Assembly: GCA_964057225.1 (NCBI GenBank)
Contig: OZ059896.1
Coordinates: 13,190,501 to 13,254,500 of the forward strand
DNA length: 64,000 nt
Direction: 5' to 3'
From: Auanema rhodensis
Lineage: Eukaryota; Nematoda; Chromadorea; Rhabditida; Rhabditidae
The notes under the pieces are model-generated. The model was not told where the DNA came from and ran no database searches. It was given only the letters and a program-made list of their open reading frames with translations. Positions 50,845 through 63,621 of this stretch are shown here, in pieces. The position numbers and the translations under genes are program-made. The number at the start of each line of letters is the position of its first letter. Position 1 is the stretch's first letter.

Positions 50845-51181
50845 TTAATTAAATTTTTTTTTCGCTGAGTTGTTCAATTTGTTTTCATATTGTATTTTAT
50901 ATTATAATTAATGTTACATAGTGATATTCCAGTTTTTTCTCTAAAATTGTGATGTTCTTTTGTACTTCCGAGGTTAATCATACCACGGTAGGTATAGGTC
51001 ATATTGGTTGGGTTAACTATATATTATTTAAATTTCATGAACTATAAAATATGTTTCAACATTTGGAAACTAGGTGTTTTCTCTTCACTTTTTATCGAAC
51101 AAATTCGTTTAATTGCTTGAAAAAATCAACATTTTTCCGGATGATTCTGTACTACAAGTTACGGCCGTGATTGCTCCTGAA
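50845..51181. other. Intergenic region, SPT2 to trehalase
   Basis: AT-rich; no exon recognised. A frame opens upstream of the proposed trehalase Met but without its own ATG. Confidence 0.4.
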
Positions 51182-54106
51182 ATGAAGCTCTTTGGTTTAA
51201 GAATGAACTCTATGAAATATATTCGCGGGTATTTCCATGGTACAGAATTAGGTATGCTTCTTCAATTTATTCTTCGTCCTCTGAAACATAACATATTTTT
51301 TGAAATGGTCAAATATTTGGACTCTTTGCACTCTTACTTTTTTATTCAGTGCAACTGCTCTATTCTTTTTTTTAACCTTAAAGCAGCTGTCATAAATCGA
51401 ATTTGCAAGACTGAAACTCTGCAGCTCTGTCACAGAAAGTCTGGCAATGCTAATAAAACTTTAATCAAACGTTATTTAATAAGAATGTTATGAAATTGAT
51501 TCTATTTTTAACACCTTATCCGAACTATTGGTGTTTCAAAACGTTCTATTCCTTTAGAAATATTGATTTATTTTTTTTTCATATTTTAAAAATTTCTTTA
51601 GCTTTATCTTCTGTCATCTAAAACTCCGCCTCTCCTTACATCAATTTTAGTAGGGTGCACCAGAACCGAATCTTTTTTTGAATTATTTTAAAATTAGAAG
51701 TTTTCAATGCATTCTGCATATTGCTATTAAATATTTTGGAACTTTTAAGGCCTGTTCTTCGCATTGTGAGCTTTCATTAACACCCTTCGGTTACCTACGT
51801 CAATAGCTCACCCGAACTCTCTTATTTGTCTTCATTGCATTGTTAGTTTTAGAAACCCTAGCGCGGTTGAAATCGTTGAGACTAATGAAACATCATGTGT
51901 ATTGCCATGGTTCCTTGCTGGATGCTGTACAAATGTCCGAATTATTTCCTGATTGTAAACACTTCGTTGATATGCCAATGAGGCGAGATGCTGGTAACAT
52001 CTCTCAGTTTCAGATGATGCTAAAGATGTTTTTTCTTAATGTTATATTTCAGATGAAATATTGAAAGCATGGGAAAACTTACAAAAACGAGGACCTCTTT
52101 CTGTAGAAGGTCTTCGAGCTTTCGTTTACGAACATTTCGATGAGCCAGAAGGAGAGTTAGAAGAGGAAAATCCTATAGACTGGGACATGCATGTATTCAA
52201 TTCATTTTTCATACGGTATTGAATAATGTTCTATTAGGTTAACAACTTTCAAGACATTTCTGATGAAAGCTACCGTATCTTTGCGTATGCTCTTCATCGC
52301 AAATGGCCTTCATTGAATAGAAAAGTACCGTTCCAAATTTTTTTTTAAATTTAAAATCATTTTTATAATCAGATATCGGACAAGGTAAGACTAGCTCCTG
52401 GTCGTTATTCTATCATTCCTGTTCCTAACTCCTTCATAGTACCTGGCGGACGATTTAGAGAGATGTATTATTGGGATAGCTTTTTTTCCATGAAAGGTAT
52501 GCTCGCATCCAAGATGTACAAAAGTGTAAGAGGGATGATCGAGAATATGCAATATTTGATAGATCAGTAAGTTATATAATGTAATATAACAACGTAACTC
52601 CACTATAATAATAGATTTGGTTTTGTTCCCAATGGGAATAGAATATATTACTTGAATAGAAGCCAGCCGCCTCTACTTACATGGTGTGTTCACGATTATT
52701 ATAAAGCTACCAATGATATAGATTTGGTTCAAAGTGTTTTACCCAGCTTGAGGAAAGAGGTTTAATTTATATTCATATTTATATTACAAGGTTTCTATTA
52801 AGCTGGCTTTTTTCCAAAGAAATCGCACTATTCAGTTAGATGATTGGATTGCGCCGTTGTTCCGGTACCATTTGAATGTGTCGCAACCTAGACCTGAGAG
52901 TTATAGAGAAGATGTAGATACTTCTAGTGATTTTGAAAACTGTATGTCATATGAATTGCCATCAATCAAATTTACGAGTTGTAGTTGCTGATAAGTGTCG
53001 CATTTGGGGTGATATAGCAGCTGCGGCTGAAAGTGGTAGGGACTTTTCTAGTAGGTGGTTTGAACAGTCCGGAAAAGAAACTTTGTCAATGAACACTATA
53101 CGGTATCTATGTTTTTTGAGCATAACATATATGGCGATATTTTCTAGAACAAGTCAAATTGTGCCTGTAGACTTGAATGCTATAATTTGTGGAAATATGG
53201 GAATGATGGTTGATTTGTATGATGCAGTTGGTGACATTGAAGCATCTAAAATGCTTGCTCATATGCAATACAAACTCAAAAGAACTATCCATCAGGTACA
53301 ATCGGTAGCATACACGTTTGTAAAAATTTTCGGTTTATAGGTGTTTTGGAACGAAGAACATGGAATGTGGTTCGATTACGATTTAGAAAGCAATTCACAC
53401 CTTGAGGCTTTTGCGGATTGCAACCTATTTCCTATGGTTGCTAGCGCAACTCATGATGACTTTGATAGTAACAGGGTTGTTGATTATCTACGAAAACATG
53501 GTCTTTTTGACTTTCCTGGCGGTATTCCTTCGTCTCTAATTCCATCAGGTTTTTCTTGTATGCGTACTGACATAATATATTATTTTTCAGGGCAACAGTG
53601 GGATTTTCCAAATGCTTGGGCTCCTATGGTATGGACTATTGTTGAAGGCCTTCGTCGTAAAGGAGAATTCAATATTGCTTTAGAAATTGCTCAAAAATGG
53701 GTGAAAAAGAATTATAACATGTGGAAAACTTCAGGTGGACGTATGTTTGAAAAGGTTTCTATCATTCTTCTATTTCTGAGCTGATCAAGCCTTTCCAGTA
53801 TAATGTTGTTTCACCATGTATTCAAGCTAGTGGTGGTGGAGGGGAGTATGAGATACAAGAAGGATTTGGTTGGTCAAATGGTGTTATTCTAGATTTCTTA
53901 ATGACGTACCAGAAAGAATTATCATATACATCTGATTCCTCAATTGTATGTTCTTGTTGCCCCAATACCAGATCATGAATAACTATGTTTCTTTATGAAC
54001 TTAATTTGTTTTTACCTTTATTCAGGAAAAGGAACGTTTTAGAAAAATTCAAATTCAAATTCAATATTTCTGTTTTGACTATACTCTAAAGAAATTATAT
54101 ATATAG
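51182..54106 (+). CDS. Trehalase (GH37)
   Basis: Splits trehalose, the main nematode blood and stress sugar, into two glucoses. Both GH37 signatures are present: PGGRFREMYYWDSFF (about 52444) and QQWDFPNAWAPMVW (about 53592). Also seen are VYCHGSLLDAVQMSELFPDC at the N-terminus, KHFVDMPMRR, QFGFVPNGNRIYYLNRSQPP, RPESYREDVDTSSDFEN, IAAAAESGRDFSSRWFEQ, GGGEYEIQEGFGWSNGV and the C-terminal RFRKIQIQIQ. A first exon at 51182-51250 (MKLFGLRMNSMKYIRGYFHG) joins in phase to the exon at about 51850 across a 0.6 kb intron, but it is not a typical signal peptide, so the true start is unsure. It lies tail to tail with the next gene. Confidence 0.88.
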
Positions 54107-54286
54107 CATCAGTGTTAGAAAGAATAAAGAGAATTTTAATGTTTGAAAAGAAAGAAAAACGAAAACAAAAACAAAACACATATAATTGATTTTTAATGCA
54201 TTGATACACATTTTATTGTTTTATAATAAATTTGGATTTCATTTTTGATTTTAAAACATTGATGAAGAGCAGTATAAATCAAAAGT

Positions 54287-56029
54287 TTAAGCAGCAGGAC
54301 ATCCTGGACCCTTTTCCCCTTCTTTACATTTACAGTCAGCGTCCTTCATACGACGTTCAGTGATATCTCTTCCTTCAGCAGTTTTTCCAACAACACACAG
54401 ACAACCTTTACAAAATCTCATTATTCTAGATCCCGATAATCAGTTTACCTTTTGGTCTTGGAAAGCAGCCTTCTTTAAGCCCTTTGAATTTATTGTTTAG
54501 CTCTTCAACTACAGCGCGGTAGTTGGCTTGGGCACGCTCTCTGAATTCGTACAAGTACAATATATTAGTGAAATTGATTATTACCTAACGGGATCGCGAA
54601 CGTTTTGGCTGGGCATATTTTCAGGGCTTTGACTACGGGCGTTTTTGTCAAAACGAGATTGAGGTGTGATATTCTTCTCAGCACCTACCTTCACATCTCT
54701 CTTAGATCTCTATAAAGGATCTTAGTTTTAGAGTTATGAATTGGGGGTTTACGTTGGTACATTGAGCAACGTTGTTGTAAGTAGTTACGACTTCGTTTCC
54801 TTCAACATCCTTCTCATTGCACTTGCATCCACCACTTGGTTTTGGGAAGCAGTTTTCCTGAGATAATAAATGTTTTCGCATAGCTTTATATATATATATA
54901 TATATATTATAAACGTAAAGCGTTAGAAGCTTTGATTAATCATAATTACCTTAAAGTTTCCGAACTTTTCTTTTATCTCTTCGTTCAATTTTTTTTTGTT
55001 ATCAGCTGTTTCAGCTACAAATACTGTTTTTAACTATAATACAATCCAGATTTTCACCTTCTACGGATACTTTGCAATCTTTTTCTTCGGAAAATTCACG
55101 AACGGTTTCCCCATGTCCTTCATCTACATTACATTTACATCCTCCTGATGGTTTCGGGAAGCAATTTTCCTAAACACTCATCTAACATTATTTTTTTACC
55201 ATTTTGATAAGCAATGAGGCTGTAAAACAGTCTCGTATGTCATGTGTTTTAAAGCATAATTCATTTTTCTTTGTTCTGATAAAGAATTAAGAGCAATAAA
55301 TGTAATTATGTTCTCTAGCAAATATGTTACAAATATGTAAGGGATGCTGACCTTGAAGGATCCGTACTTGGCTTTGATTTCCGCATTCAAATTCTTTTTG
55401 TGTTCAGCAGTTTGAAGTTCAACAGATTTCTTACAGTCATCAATAGATGAATATTCACGAACAGACTCTACAAGTCCTTCTTTCACATTACAGCTACATC
55501 CTCCAGCTGAAATGAAACAGTTTGGACGAAGAGCTACAGCAGCAGCTGCTGCCTGAAATTAAAATACGTAAACCGGAATTTTGATGTCGATAATATTTTT
55601 TTTCAAAAGAGAAGTATTCTTTTCCAGTTGATCAATGAACAAAGAAATAAACGTTTTTCCTGTGTTAGTTTTCTTTGATAATAACGAAAGTCAACAGTTG
55701 GTATATAGCTCAATAGACATGAACACACGATAGCTTGAATCAATTAAACAAACTGGTTTTTGAAATTTGCCAGTATCGATATTATATATATATATACCTA
55801 TATATATATATATATTATAATAAAACTATGCTTCATAAAAATCTAATTAGTCTTTTTGAGTCATTTTAAATTCAATAAAATACAAGTTATACATTGCTTA
55901 GATAAATAGACAATTATGTTTTGTTATGTTAAGAAAATATTAATTTAATTTAAATACAGTTTAAATAGTTGTAAGACATACCTCTGAAGCAACTATTAGT
56001 GCAAATATACATACAAGATAGCGTATCAT
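54287..56029 (-). CDS. Secreted protein with four Cys-rich CFPxP-GGCxC repeats, unknown family
   Basis: A signal peptide (MIRYLVCIFALIVASE, 56029-55982) is followed by a 0.4 kb intron and four related modules of about 60 residues. Each begins N/G-CF-x-x-P/A-x-GGCxC: NCFISAGGCSCNVKEG, NCFPKPSGGCKCNVDEG, NCFPKPSGGCKCNEKD, and GCFPRPKGCLCVVGK. In between are charged helices with N-A/E-EIK-x-K-F/Y-G-x-FK (LNAEIKAKYGSFK, LNEEIKEKFGNFK, LNNKFKGLKEG). The third module carries an Arg/Lys-rich insert (RFDKNARSQSPENMPSQ) and the fourth ends CKCKEGEKGPGCPAA. Introns fall at similar module borders, which points to exon duplication. I do not recognise the family; a secreted structural or host/environment-interaction role is only a guess. 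Confidence 0.7.
54888..54907. repeat. (TA)n tract
   Basis: About 20 bases of TA in an intron of the Cys-rich secreted gene. Confidence 0.8.
55783..55817. repeat. Interrupted (TA)n tract
   Basis: TA repeats broken by CC, in intron 1 of the Cys-rich secreted gene. Confidence 0.8.
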
Positions 56030-56582
56030 AGCCGATGGCACGATGTTGTTAAATGAAGAGATATCGAAGGATAGGCAAGAGAGATAGTTTGTTTAAAAAA
56101 TTAAAAGATTTTGCGTTACGCCCCTATTTTCTGCTCACCTAGGATCTCTTGAAAATAAATTATATTCAACAAAGTTGACACTGTTCTGAATACTGACTAT
56201 AGTGTCTATTAATCTTTTCATGCTTTACACTGATTTCCCTCGTAATGTGTTTTAAAATCAATATAAAAGATCTAGACAAAAGAAAAACAATTGTTACATC
56301 GTTAGGCGATGATTCACGGTGTTTTAATATTTGATGTATCATTGTTTTCAACATGGATTAAACTTTCAAATAATAAATTTTAGTTTTATTATACCCAATT
56401 TCATAGTTCAAAGACATAGATACATGTTTATTGAAGTCAGCAAATATAATAAACTATTATTGTTTAGAGTTACTCAAAGAAGAAACTATTGTCTTCGTTA
56501 TACTCCACAATGTTGATTTTTTCCCCGGCCCAATTAAAGTAAAACAACAAATAAAGGAAGTCTATTGCTCTCATCACTAGAG
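56030..56582. other. Intergenic region, PKD2 3' side to Cys-rich secreted gene
   Basis: No coding signal recognised. It probably contains the secreted gene's promoter. Confidence 0.4.
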
Positions 56583-59492
56583 TCATGAGGAAGTATTGTT
56601 TAAAAAATTCTGAAAATATAGTTATTACGATATACAAATCGGAAATACTTGTATTAGAAGTTTGTTTTCATTTTCCTTTTCTAAAGCTTTTTTCTCTTCA
56701 ATATCAGCCATCTTTTGCATAACTGTTTCAAATCTTTTCACAGATGTAGATAATGCCTCCTGTAAGGCATCGACTCTTCGGTTTACTCTATAAAACAACT
56801 TAGATCGATAAATTCAAATCAAAGTAAAACACAAACATTATATAGTTTCGATGATTTTCATCTAAATGGTTTCTTCTATCTAATTGATTTCTCATTTCAG
56901 TTGAGATCTTATCCATTGTCTAAAACTTTTTTCAACGTTTCTTCTAATAATTTTTTTCCATTTTTTATTTTTATTTCCTCACAGATTTACATAACTACTG
57001 ACCTTCTCATCAAGTGGATCGTACGATTTTATATCAAACTTAGTAAAAGCATCGTTGATATCTTTTTCCTTGAAGCCAGCTCTAAATAGTACGATTTTTC
57101 TAATACAACCTTATTTGTGCAGACCTGACAAGCTCTGTTTTATAAACATCATATGTAATATTTATATCATCAGGACTATCGGGACGTCCTGATCTAGCTT
57201 TCGAGTTCATGAGCCGATTCAATTTCTCAAAAATCGGAAATTACTGAAAGACCAGAAACGACTCACAGCGTTAATCCAGTCAAATAGACTTTCTTTCTTT
57301 TTCTTTTTTTCTAATTCTGCTTTAACTTGTACATACGAATCGTTAATAATAGCTAAAAACATATTCTGAAATTATTTTTATATCCGATGAATCCATTATA
57401 TATATTCTTACTAAAAGAACAAAAAATACGAAGAAAACGTATGATAGGAAGAAAGCGGGACCCAAATATCTATTGGCTCTTTCTAAAGCTAAGTAATCAA
57501 AATCTCCTAGAATAGTTCGAAGAAGAGCGAAAACTGCACTTAGGAATGTGGAATAATCTTCAATCTATTACAAATATATTACTTAGCCCGATAATCTAAA
57601 TTTTACTTGTGTTCCAAATACAAGGTAACCAAATTGAGCATAAGCAAAGAAAAATACGGAAAACATGACGAAGAAACCTCCTATATCTTTGGAAGATCGT
57701 GATAAAGTATCAGATAATTGAGACATTGTTCGATTTACCGATATATATTTGAAAACCTGCGTTCAAAATAAAATCATGAAGGTTTTAAACCCATAATTCA
57801 TACTTTAATAAACGATAGGAAAAGTATAAGAGAAACTATGTGATGATATGAATTTTCGGCTACGACAACATCATCCATAGTTGCAGAAGAAAGGTTTGCT
57901 ATAATCAAACGAATAATTAATATCCAATAAGTGAAAAAGTACATTGGACAATTAGGTTCAAACGACTAGAAACTGTATTAGTACGGCTATATGAGACAAT
58001 AATGGCTGCGATGGATAAACCTAATATGATCATATCGACAATATTCCAAAACGAAATGAAATACTTCATTTTGATTCGAAATATTTCTATAATCTCTTCA
58101 ATCAATAAGAAAAGCTGAAATGAAAGAAAATAATAAGTTGTGTTGTTACAAGTCTGTAATTACTGTGAAACCAACAAAAAGTCCTTCAAATGCAATTAAA
58201 ACAAATCCTTGTGAGCCATTATAACGAAATAGAGAATAAGTATAAAAATTAGGAGTTGTCATTACCCCTCCAGTAGCAGGTAGTTCAAACAAAAGCCTGA
58301 AGGGGAAAAGCCAAAGACAACTATATCAAATAAATATATGTCTTAACCTGGCTATGGTGAATAAATTTACGTTTCCATTAAATAAAGCGAAATCAATTAT
58401 AATTGCTCTAGTTCCACGATCAATAAATCTCATATTCTTTAATATGACTCTTCAATATATGATTGTTCATATGATTTATCACCTTCAATTGTGAAATGAT
58501 GAGGTCAGCTTCAACAGGATCATCTTTAGGTAGTAGTACAACATAGCCGCTGCCTTCGTAATTTGCTAATGTTCCCTGAATGGATTTCGTGCCTAAGCTT
58601 TTTGCCGATTTCCATTCAAATCTTAAACAAAGCAAATACGCATATCAAATTTTTGAAAATATACTTCAGTTTATCATTGCCAAATGTTTGTTTATCCTCA
58701 TTTTTGGCATTATAGTTTGCAAAGCATTGTTTGATTTCCCTTGCGAAACTTTCAGGTACCGTACACGACTTGTTATGAACCTAAACGAAATCCTTGTTTA
58801 CTCAAAAAATAGTTTTTTAAAGAACTTTGAGCATTCGGAGCATTGGCTGCCCAAGAAGCTTGTTCTCATAAAGAATCATTGAATCTTCGGATGACATATT
58901 GTAGACGATATTATCTCGATAAAGGCCTCGAATTAGAACTTTGCTTAGATACTAAACAAAAAAAGTAGTAACATATAAAATAAAATATATTTTACATTCC
59001 AGATATTGTTAATATCTTTAACTTCAGAAAAACTAATTCCCTCTTGTTTGGATGTAACGAAGGCATTGCCTATTGCCTTTGAAAAGAAGAATTTTTGTGA
59101 CGATGAGTACGCAAACGCAACTATTTATATTAAATATAAATATTTTTGATTAAAGTTCTTACTATAGACCAATATTACAAGATAGAAGATATACATAGTG
59201 ATTTCAAATAAGAAATGTACTGAATCCATTCGATTATCTTTATCCACTAAAATTAAAATTAGTGGATACATTTAATTTATATTAGATAACATTTTGCAGC
59301 TCCTAAGATGTCTCTCATATTCATGCTATTTTTTTTAGAAGTTGCTGGTTTATTTTCCTAAGTTAAAAAAAAATATTTGGAATATTCTCTTTAACTAACC
59401 TTATTTTCCTGATGCGGTTCCGCCGTAAATAAAGGTTCACCTGTAATAACCCTGGGAGGATTATCATATTCATTATAATTACTATATTCCAT
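56583..59492 (-). CDS. PKD2: Polycystin-2 (TRPP) cation channel
   Basis: Ciliary/ER non-selective cation channel; in C. elegans pkd-2 acts in male sensory cilia. N-terminus [18 protein letters not shown]. The extracellular TOP domain includes [20 protein letters not shown] and [20 protein letters not shown], ending [20 protein letters not shown]. The voltage-sensor-like helices contain [19 protein letters not shown] and [14 protein letters not shown]5 and the pore read [20 protein letters not shown] and [11 protein letters not shown], where LGD is the TRPP selectivity filter. S6 is [19 protein letters not shown]. The C-terminus has [17 protein letters not shown] and a coiled coil ([35 protein letters not shown]). 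No clear EF hand is seen. Confidence 0.93.
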
Positions 59493-59837
59493 ATCTGAAT
59501 TTTCTGTAATAAAGGCGTTTCATTTAAGAATTTGAGACAGATAGGTAGAAATAGAATTATGAACTATATATCGCTAGATCGCCATGAAACAATAATTTTT
59601 AGTTTCTAGGATGTTATTGGTATCTAGCCAACATTGAATTCATATGTTGGTATCTATAGCTACGTTAGATTTTTTGTACAATATCATAAGAGTGTAAATT
59701 CAAAAATCTCATTTCAGACAGATTTATTAGGAATTTGCTTATGCTAAAATAATAAATGGAAGATTACAGTATATCAGTACATACCATATGTCAATATATA
59801 CAAACACTTCATATATCTTAGCTCTTCAAACGAAAAT
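59493..59837. other. Intergenic region, PKD2 5' side
   Basis: 345 bases with no coding signal. Likely PKD2 promoter plus the 3' UTR of the EGF gene. Confidence 0.4.
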
Positions 59838-61314
59838 TCATCCTAGTAAGCTTGATGTTTCACAGAATTTTCCTTGCCATCCTGGACTACACAAACATGA
59901 GTAAGATTTCTTTGATCCGTAGCATAGACCGTGTCCAGAACAGCTCAAAATGGGATCGCATAGCGGTTCTGAACAATATTATTTAACGTAGCTAACACTT
60001 TATTGTAACCTATTTCACAGCGTAGTCCTAGGAAACCAGGAGCACATGTACACATTGGAAGCAGTTTCGTACCAAAGCATAATCCATTACCATTACAGTC
60101 TTTCATATCACAGAGTCCTTCTAATCCGGGAAGAGCTTTAAAAATGTTCAATTAGTTGTTATTAGCAGTTTTTTATACCATTCTTTGTTTCACAGAATTT
60201 GCCTGTATAGCCTGGAGAACATACACAAGCAAATTGAGGTTTTGTTCCGAAACATAAACCAGCATTATTACAATCACTCGCTTCACAAATAGTACCACTC
60301 ACTGTAAAGAACTTTGGTTAAGATTTATATGAATATTATTAAAACTTTTTTGGCAACGATTCCCACTGAAGCCAAGATGACAAGCACAGAAAAAGTTTTC
60401 TTTAGTTCCCAAACATAATCCATTGTTATTACAATCTTTTGGATCACAAATAGGATGAGGAGCTGCAAATTAGAAAAGTTTGAAGAACTATTAACTACCA
60501 AATACTTATTTCACAGGTTTTTCCAGTGTAACCTAATTCACAAGCACAAACGAAAGAATTTTTTGTTCCCATACAAACACCTTTATTATTGCAATCACTT
60601 GCTGAGCAAAATGTGAGTGGAGCACTAGGATCAACATTAACTGCAACACGAGTTATCAGAAAACGTAATGTAAATCATGTAATCGTAATAAAATAAATAT
60701 CTATTCAAACTTACGCAGTCCTGGCATAGAATCCTGACAACGCTTTCCTGTTTTGCCCAAATAGCATAAACATAGAGGATTTTCTTTAGTTCCTACACAA
60801 ACTCCTTGATTATTGCAATCACTGGGTGAGCATAAGTTATTTGTAGAGAGAGACGCATCTTAATCATTAATTCAAAAAAAAAACTTTATTTCTCTTTATT
60901 ACCGTTTTGGACCTTAGTTTCACACTTGGGACCAGAATAACCTACGTTGCAATAGCAAGTTCCAAGCATGCAGGTACCTACATTAGAACAATCAAGGGCA
61001 GTCAGGCATTTTGAATTTAAATTAGGTAGCCCTGGTAAGGTATTGTCAAGTTCTATAATTCCAGAAATGATATACAGTATTTAACAGACAAAAAAACTTA
61101 TTTCACAATTCAATCCTATGTAGTTCGGCTCACAAACGCACAGTGGTAACAATTCAGAGCCAAGACAAGTTCCATGACCATTGCAATTACTGTTGCTGCA
61201 TGTCTTCAATCAAGGATTTTCAAAAAAAAAAATTAAAATCCAACTTACGAAAGATGTAGCTGTAGTAGCAAAAGCCAATACTAAAAACAAAAGCATACTG
61301 GTTGTATACGCCAT
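59838..61314 (-). CDS. Secreted protein of eight EGF-like repeats
   Basis: A signal peptide (MAYTTSMLLFLVLAFATTAT) is followed only by EGF-like modules, roughly one per exon: SNCNGHGTCLGSELLPLCVC, LDCSNVGTCMLGTCYC, SDCNNQGVCVGTKENPLCLC, SDCNNKGVCMGTKNSFVCAC, KDCNNNGLCLGTKENFFCAC, SDCNNAGLCFGTKPQFACVC, KDCNGNGLCFGTKLLPMCTC and LSCSGHGLCYGSKKSYSCLC, each closed by G-x-x-G-x-x-C. The second module is the most divergent. The repeated D-C-N-N-x-G-x-C-x-G-T-K consensus indicates recent tandem exon duplication. No TM helix or calcium-binding D-x-D/N-E start is seen, so a soluble matrix or secreted protein is likely. It ends CETSSLLG. Family name unknown. Confidence 0.85.
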
Positions 61315-61726
61315 GTAGATGATCCCTTCTTTTATATAAATCTTTTTAATCAGCAACTAAAGGTTTTCCAGCTGTATAAATGTCCAATAGCATAGTTCGT
61401 TGATTTGATCAACTACATTAATTATATTTACATTTTGAACAGTAACAAACATGAAGCTATTAGTTTGAACACGATGCGACTAAAGTAAAATATATCAGTA
61501 ATTTAAAAAATTTTTTTTTCATGACGTAACTGTTTGCTCTTGGCTTTGCTAAGGTACACACGTTCATTATTTTTGATTGTATTCATATAGTACAACATTT
61601 CCTTTTTCATTTTTTATGATTAATGTTTAAAGTTTTGAATTAACAAACAATTGAGCCAAGAATTATATTTATTATTCCATAGTTATAACAATACCAAAAT
61701 GAAGTTTTTGTTGATCATATGAAACA
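61315..61726. other. Intergenic region, EGF gene promoter / TFIIE alpha 3' side
   Basis: AT-rich with no clear exon. A last small TFIIE alpha exon may be hidden here, because the sequence after KYISI (ATT/gtaagtga) looks like a splice donor. Confidence 0.4.
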
Positions 61727-63384
61727 TTACATGTACACATTTTCACTTACAATGGATATATACTTCTGACGCTCCTCCTCTGTCATAGAATCTACCATTT
61801 CCTGCGTTACATCTTCGATATTGACCTTAATAAAGCTTGTGTAATATAAGAAAAACAAAAGTATATCACTTTTACGCCTTGTACTTCCACTTCCATTTCT
61901 TCCTCTTCCTCGTCGAAGTTGTCATCATTATCTTCATTATTATCTCCGGAATTGGTAGCATTTTCATCAGTTTTGAACTTTTTGGCAGATGGTTCAGACT
62001 GTAAGCCTTCTAATTCTACTAGCATATTAAAACTGATATCCGTTGAAGATTTAACTTCTTCTTTGAAACCCCTAAACAGTGACTCCGAGTCAAAAAATGA
62101 TGAGGCTATTTGAATATTACGTTTCTGATGCTAAAGCAGCAGCAGCCTGGGCATGTTCTGTTCCTTGAGTAATTGCATCATCTTGAAGCCAGAGGGGTAC
62201 TTGTTTGGCTTCTTCCATAGGTTTACTAAACAATATGTATATGTATTTGTTTCAAATAAAATCGAAAAAACTTCGTAAGATCAGCATTGAGATCAACAGT
62301 AATTTCATCACCAGCATTGTAGTGCAGAATGTTGGAATCTCGATGGCCTGAGAAAGATTTACCACCGAGTGCAATACGCTCAGAGGGTTGTGAGAAATCA
62401 ACCAATGTTTGCTGGCTTTCATCTAATTTCAATAACTTTTTAATTGTCAAATTAAAAAAATATACTGTTTTTATCTTCCTCAGCAAGAAATTGATTAATA
62501 TCTGGTTCCAGAAGATGAGGTGCTAACTGAATTCCAGCTAATTCACGTATAGCACTAAAAAGAGGACACATTTGTTCATTGAATCGAGCCAACAATGATC
62601 TAAAACGAAAAATTAAATGAATAAAAATTAGTCTGGTTCATATTTGCCTGGTAATCTGAGTTGGTCCTCCAGATTCATCCTGTGTAACTTCACCTTGACA
62701 ACGCCAACACTTTAAAGTTCCGGTGTAGGGATCAAGAATACGATCAACCTCTAAAGTCTTCAAAAAAAGAAATAATTTCATTATCATTTCTTCTTCATCA
62801 CCTCATATTGGGAACCACACCCTTCACATTTATAGACCGCTCTTTGGACGTCTTCCTTCTCTTTTGCTTCGAGCTTTTGTCTGAAAGCAAGAGTAAGTTA
62901 ATGTATTTTTGATAAATAAGCTTTACACCTCATGTGATCGACTTTATATTTCAAAACATTTAAAATAGCTCGATAGTTTATAAAATAAAAAATTATAGAC
63001 ATTGACCGGCCACTTTCATTTTTGAACGGTAGCAAACGTTCCTTAACTAATTTTTCCGATTTAAGTGTAGCTAGTTTCTAAAATAAACATTCGAAATAAT
63101 TCCATTTAATATGCATACCTGTCTCAAATCTCGCTGTTCAAAATTCAACCGCTTTCGAAGATTCTCTTCTCGAATACAAACAGCTTTCATGATATAATAT
63201 ACTATTAGAAAATATTGCTATAATTAAAGAAAACATTTTAAATAATTTTTTAACTTAATAAACAAACATCACCAAAGAAATTTTTCACCATGAGTAAGAG
63301 AGCACGATCCAAACTAGGAGGTACAGACGTTACAACAGTAATTTCTGATTTCTCAACAGATACACTTCCTGTAGCAGCTGCCAT
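61727..63384 (-). CDS. GTF2E1: General transcription factor IIE subunit alpha
   Basis: Subunit of TFIIE, which recruits and regulates TFIIH at Pol II promoters. MAAATGSVSVEKSE is followed by a winged-helix domain (LRKRLNFEQRDLRQKLATLK, GRSMSIIFYFINYRAILNVL, KYKVDHMR). The C4 zinc ribbon reads YKCEGCGSQYEVKTLE and CWRCQGEVTQDESG, followed by RSLLARFNEQMCPLFSAIRE, a TFIIE hallmark. The C-terminal half has PLWLQDDAITQGTEH, an acidic run (DNDDNFDEEEEEMEVEVQG) and VTQEMVDSMTEEERQKYISI, matching the human acidic TFIIH/p62-binding end. The last codons (VSENVYM) may be intron read-through. The M3 peptidase gene ends 238 bases upstream, so co-transcription is possible. Confidence 0.92.
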
Positions 63385-63431
63385 CTAAATCAACCATATC
63401 AGTGAAATCTTTTCCAGTGAAACAAATTATG

Positions 63432-63460
63432 TATATTATATACATATATATATATATATT
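63432..63460. repeat. (TA)n tract
   Basis: Imperfect TA repeat between the M3 peptidase stop and the TFIIE alpha start. Confidence 0.75.
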
Positions 63461-63621
63461 AAAGATTAGAACTTTTGCAACATACATTTATAAGTGTTTT
63501 TCTATTAAAACAAGCGTAAACAATAACAATATATATTTAACAACTAAATAATACATCAAATCAATCCATCTATACTATTCATAATTAAATCTCTATTAAA
63601 ATAACACCCGATTTAACGCTA

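Noticed and set aside
51113-51493. Long plus-strand frame beginning LEKINIFPDDSV and running into KRYLIRML
   Set aside because: Only the part up to about 51250 gives an in-phase donor to trehalase; the rest is AT-rich intron-like sequence. Kept only as a doubtful first exon.
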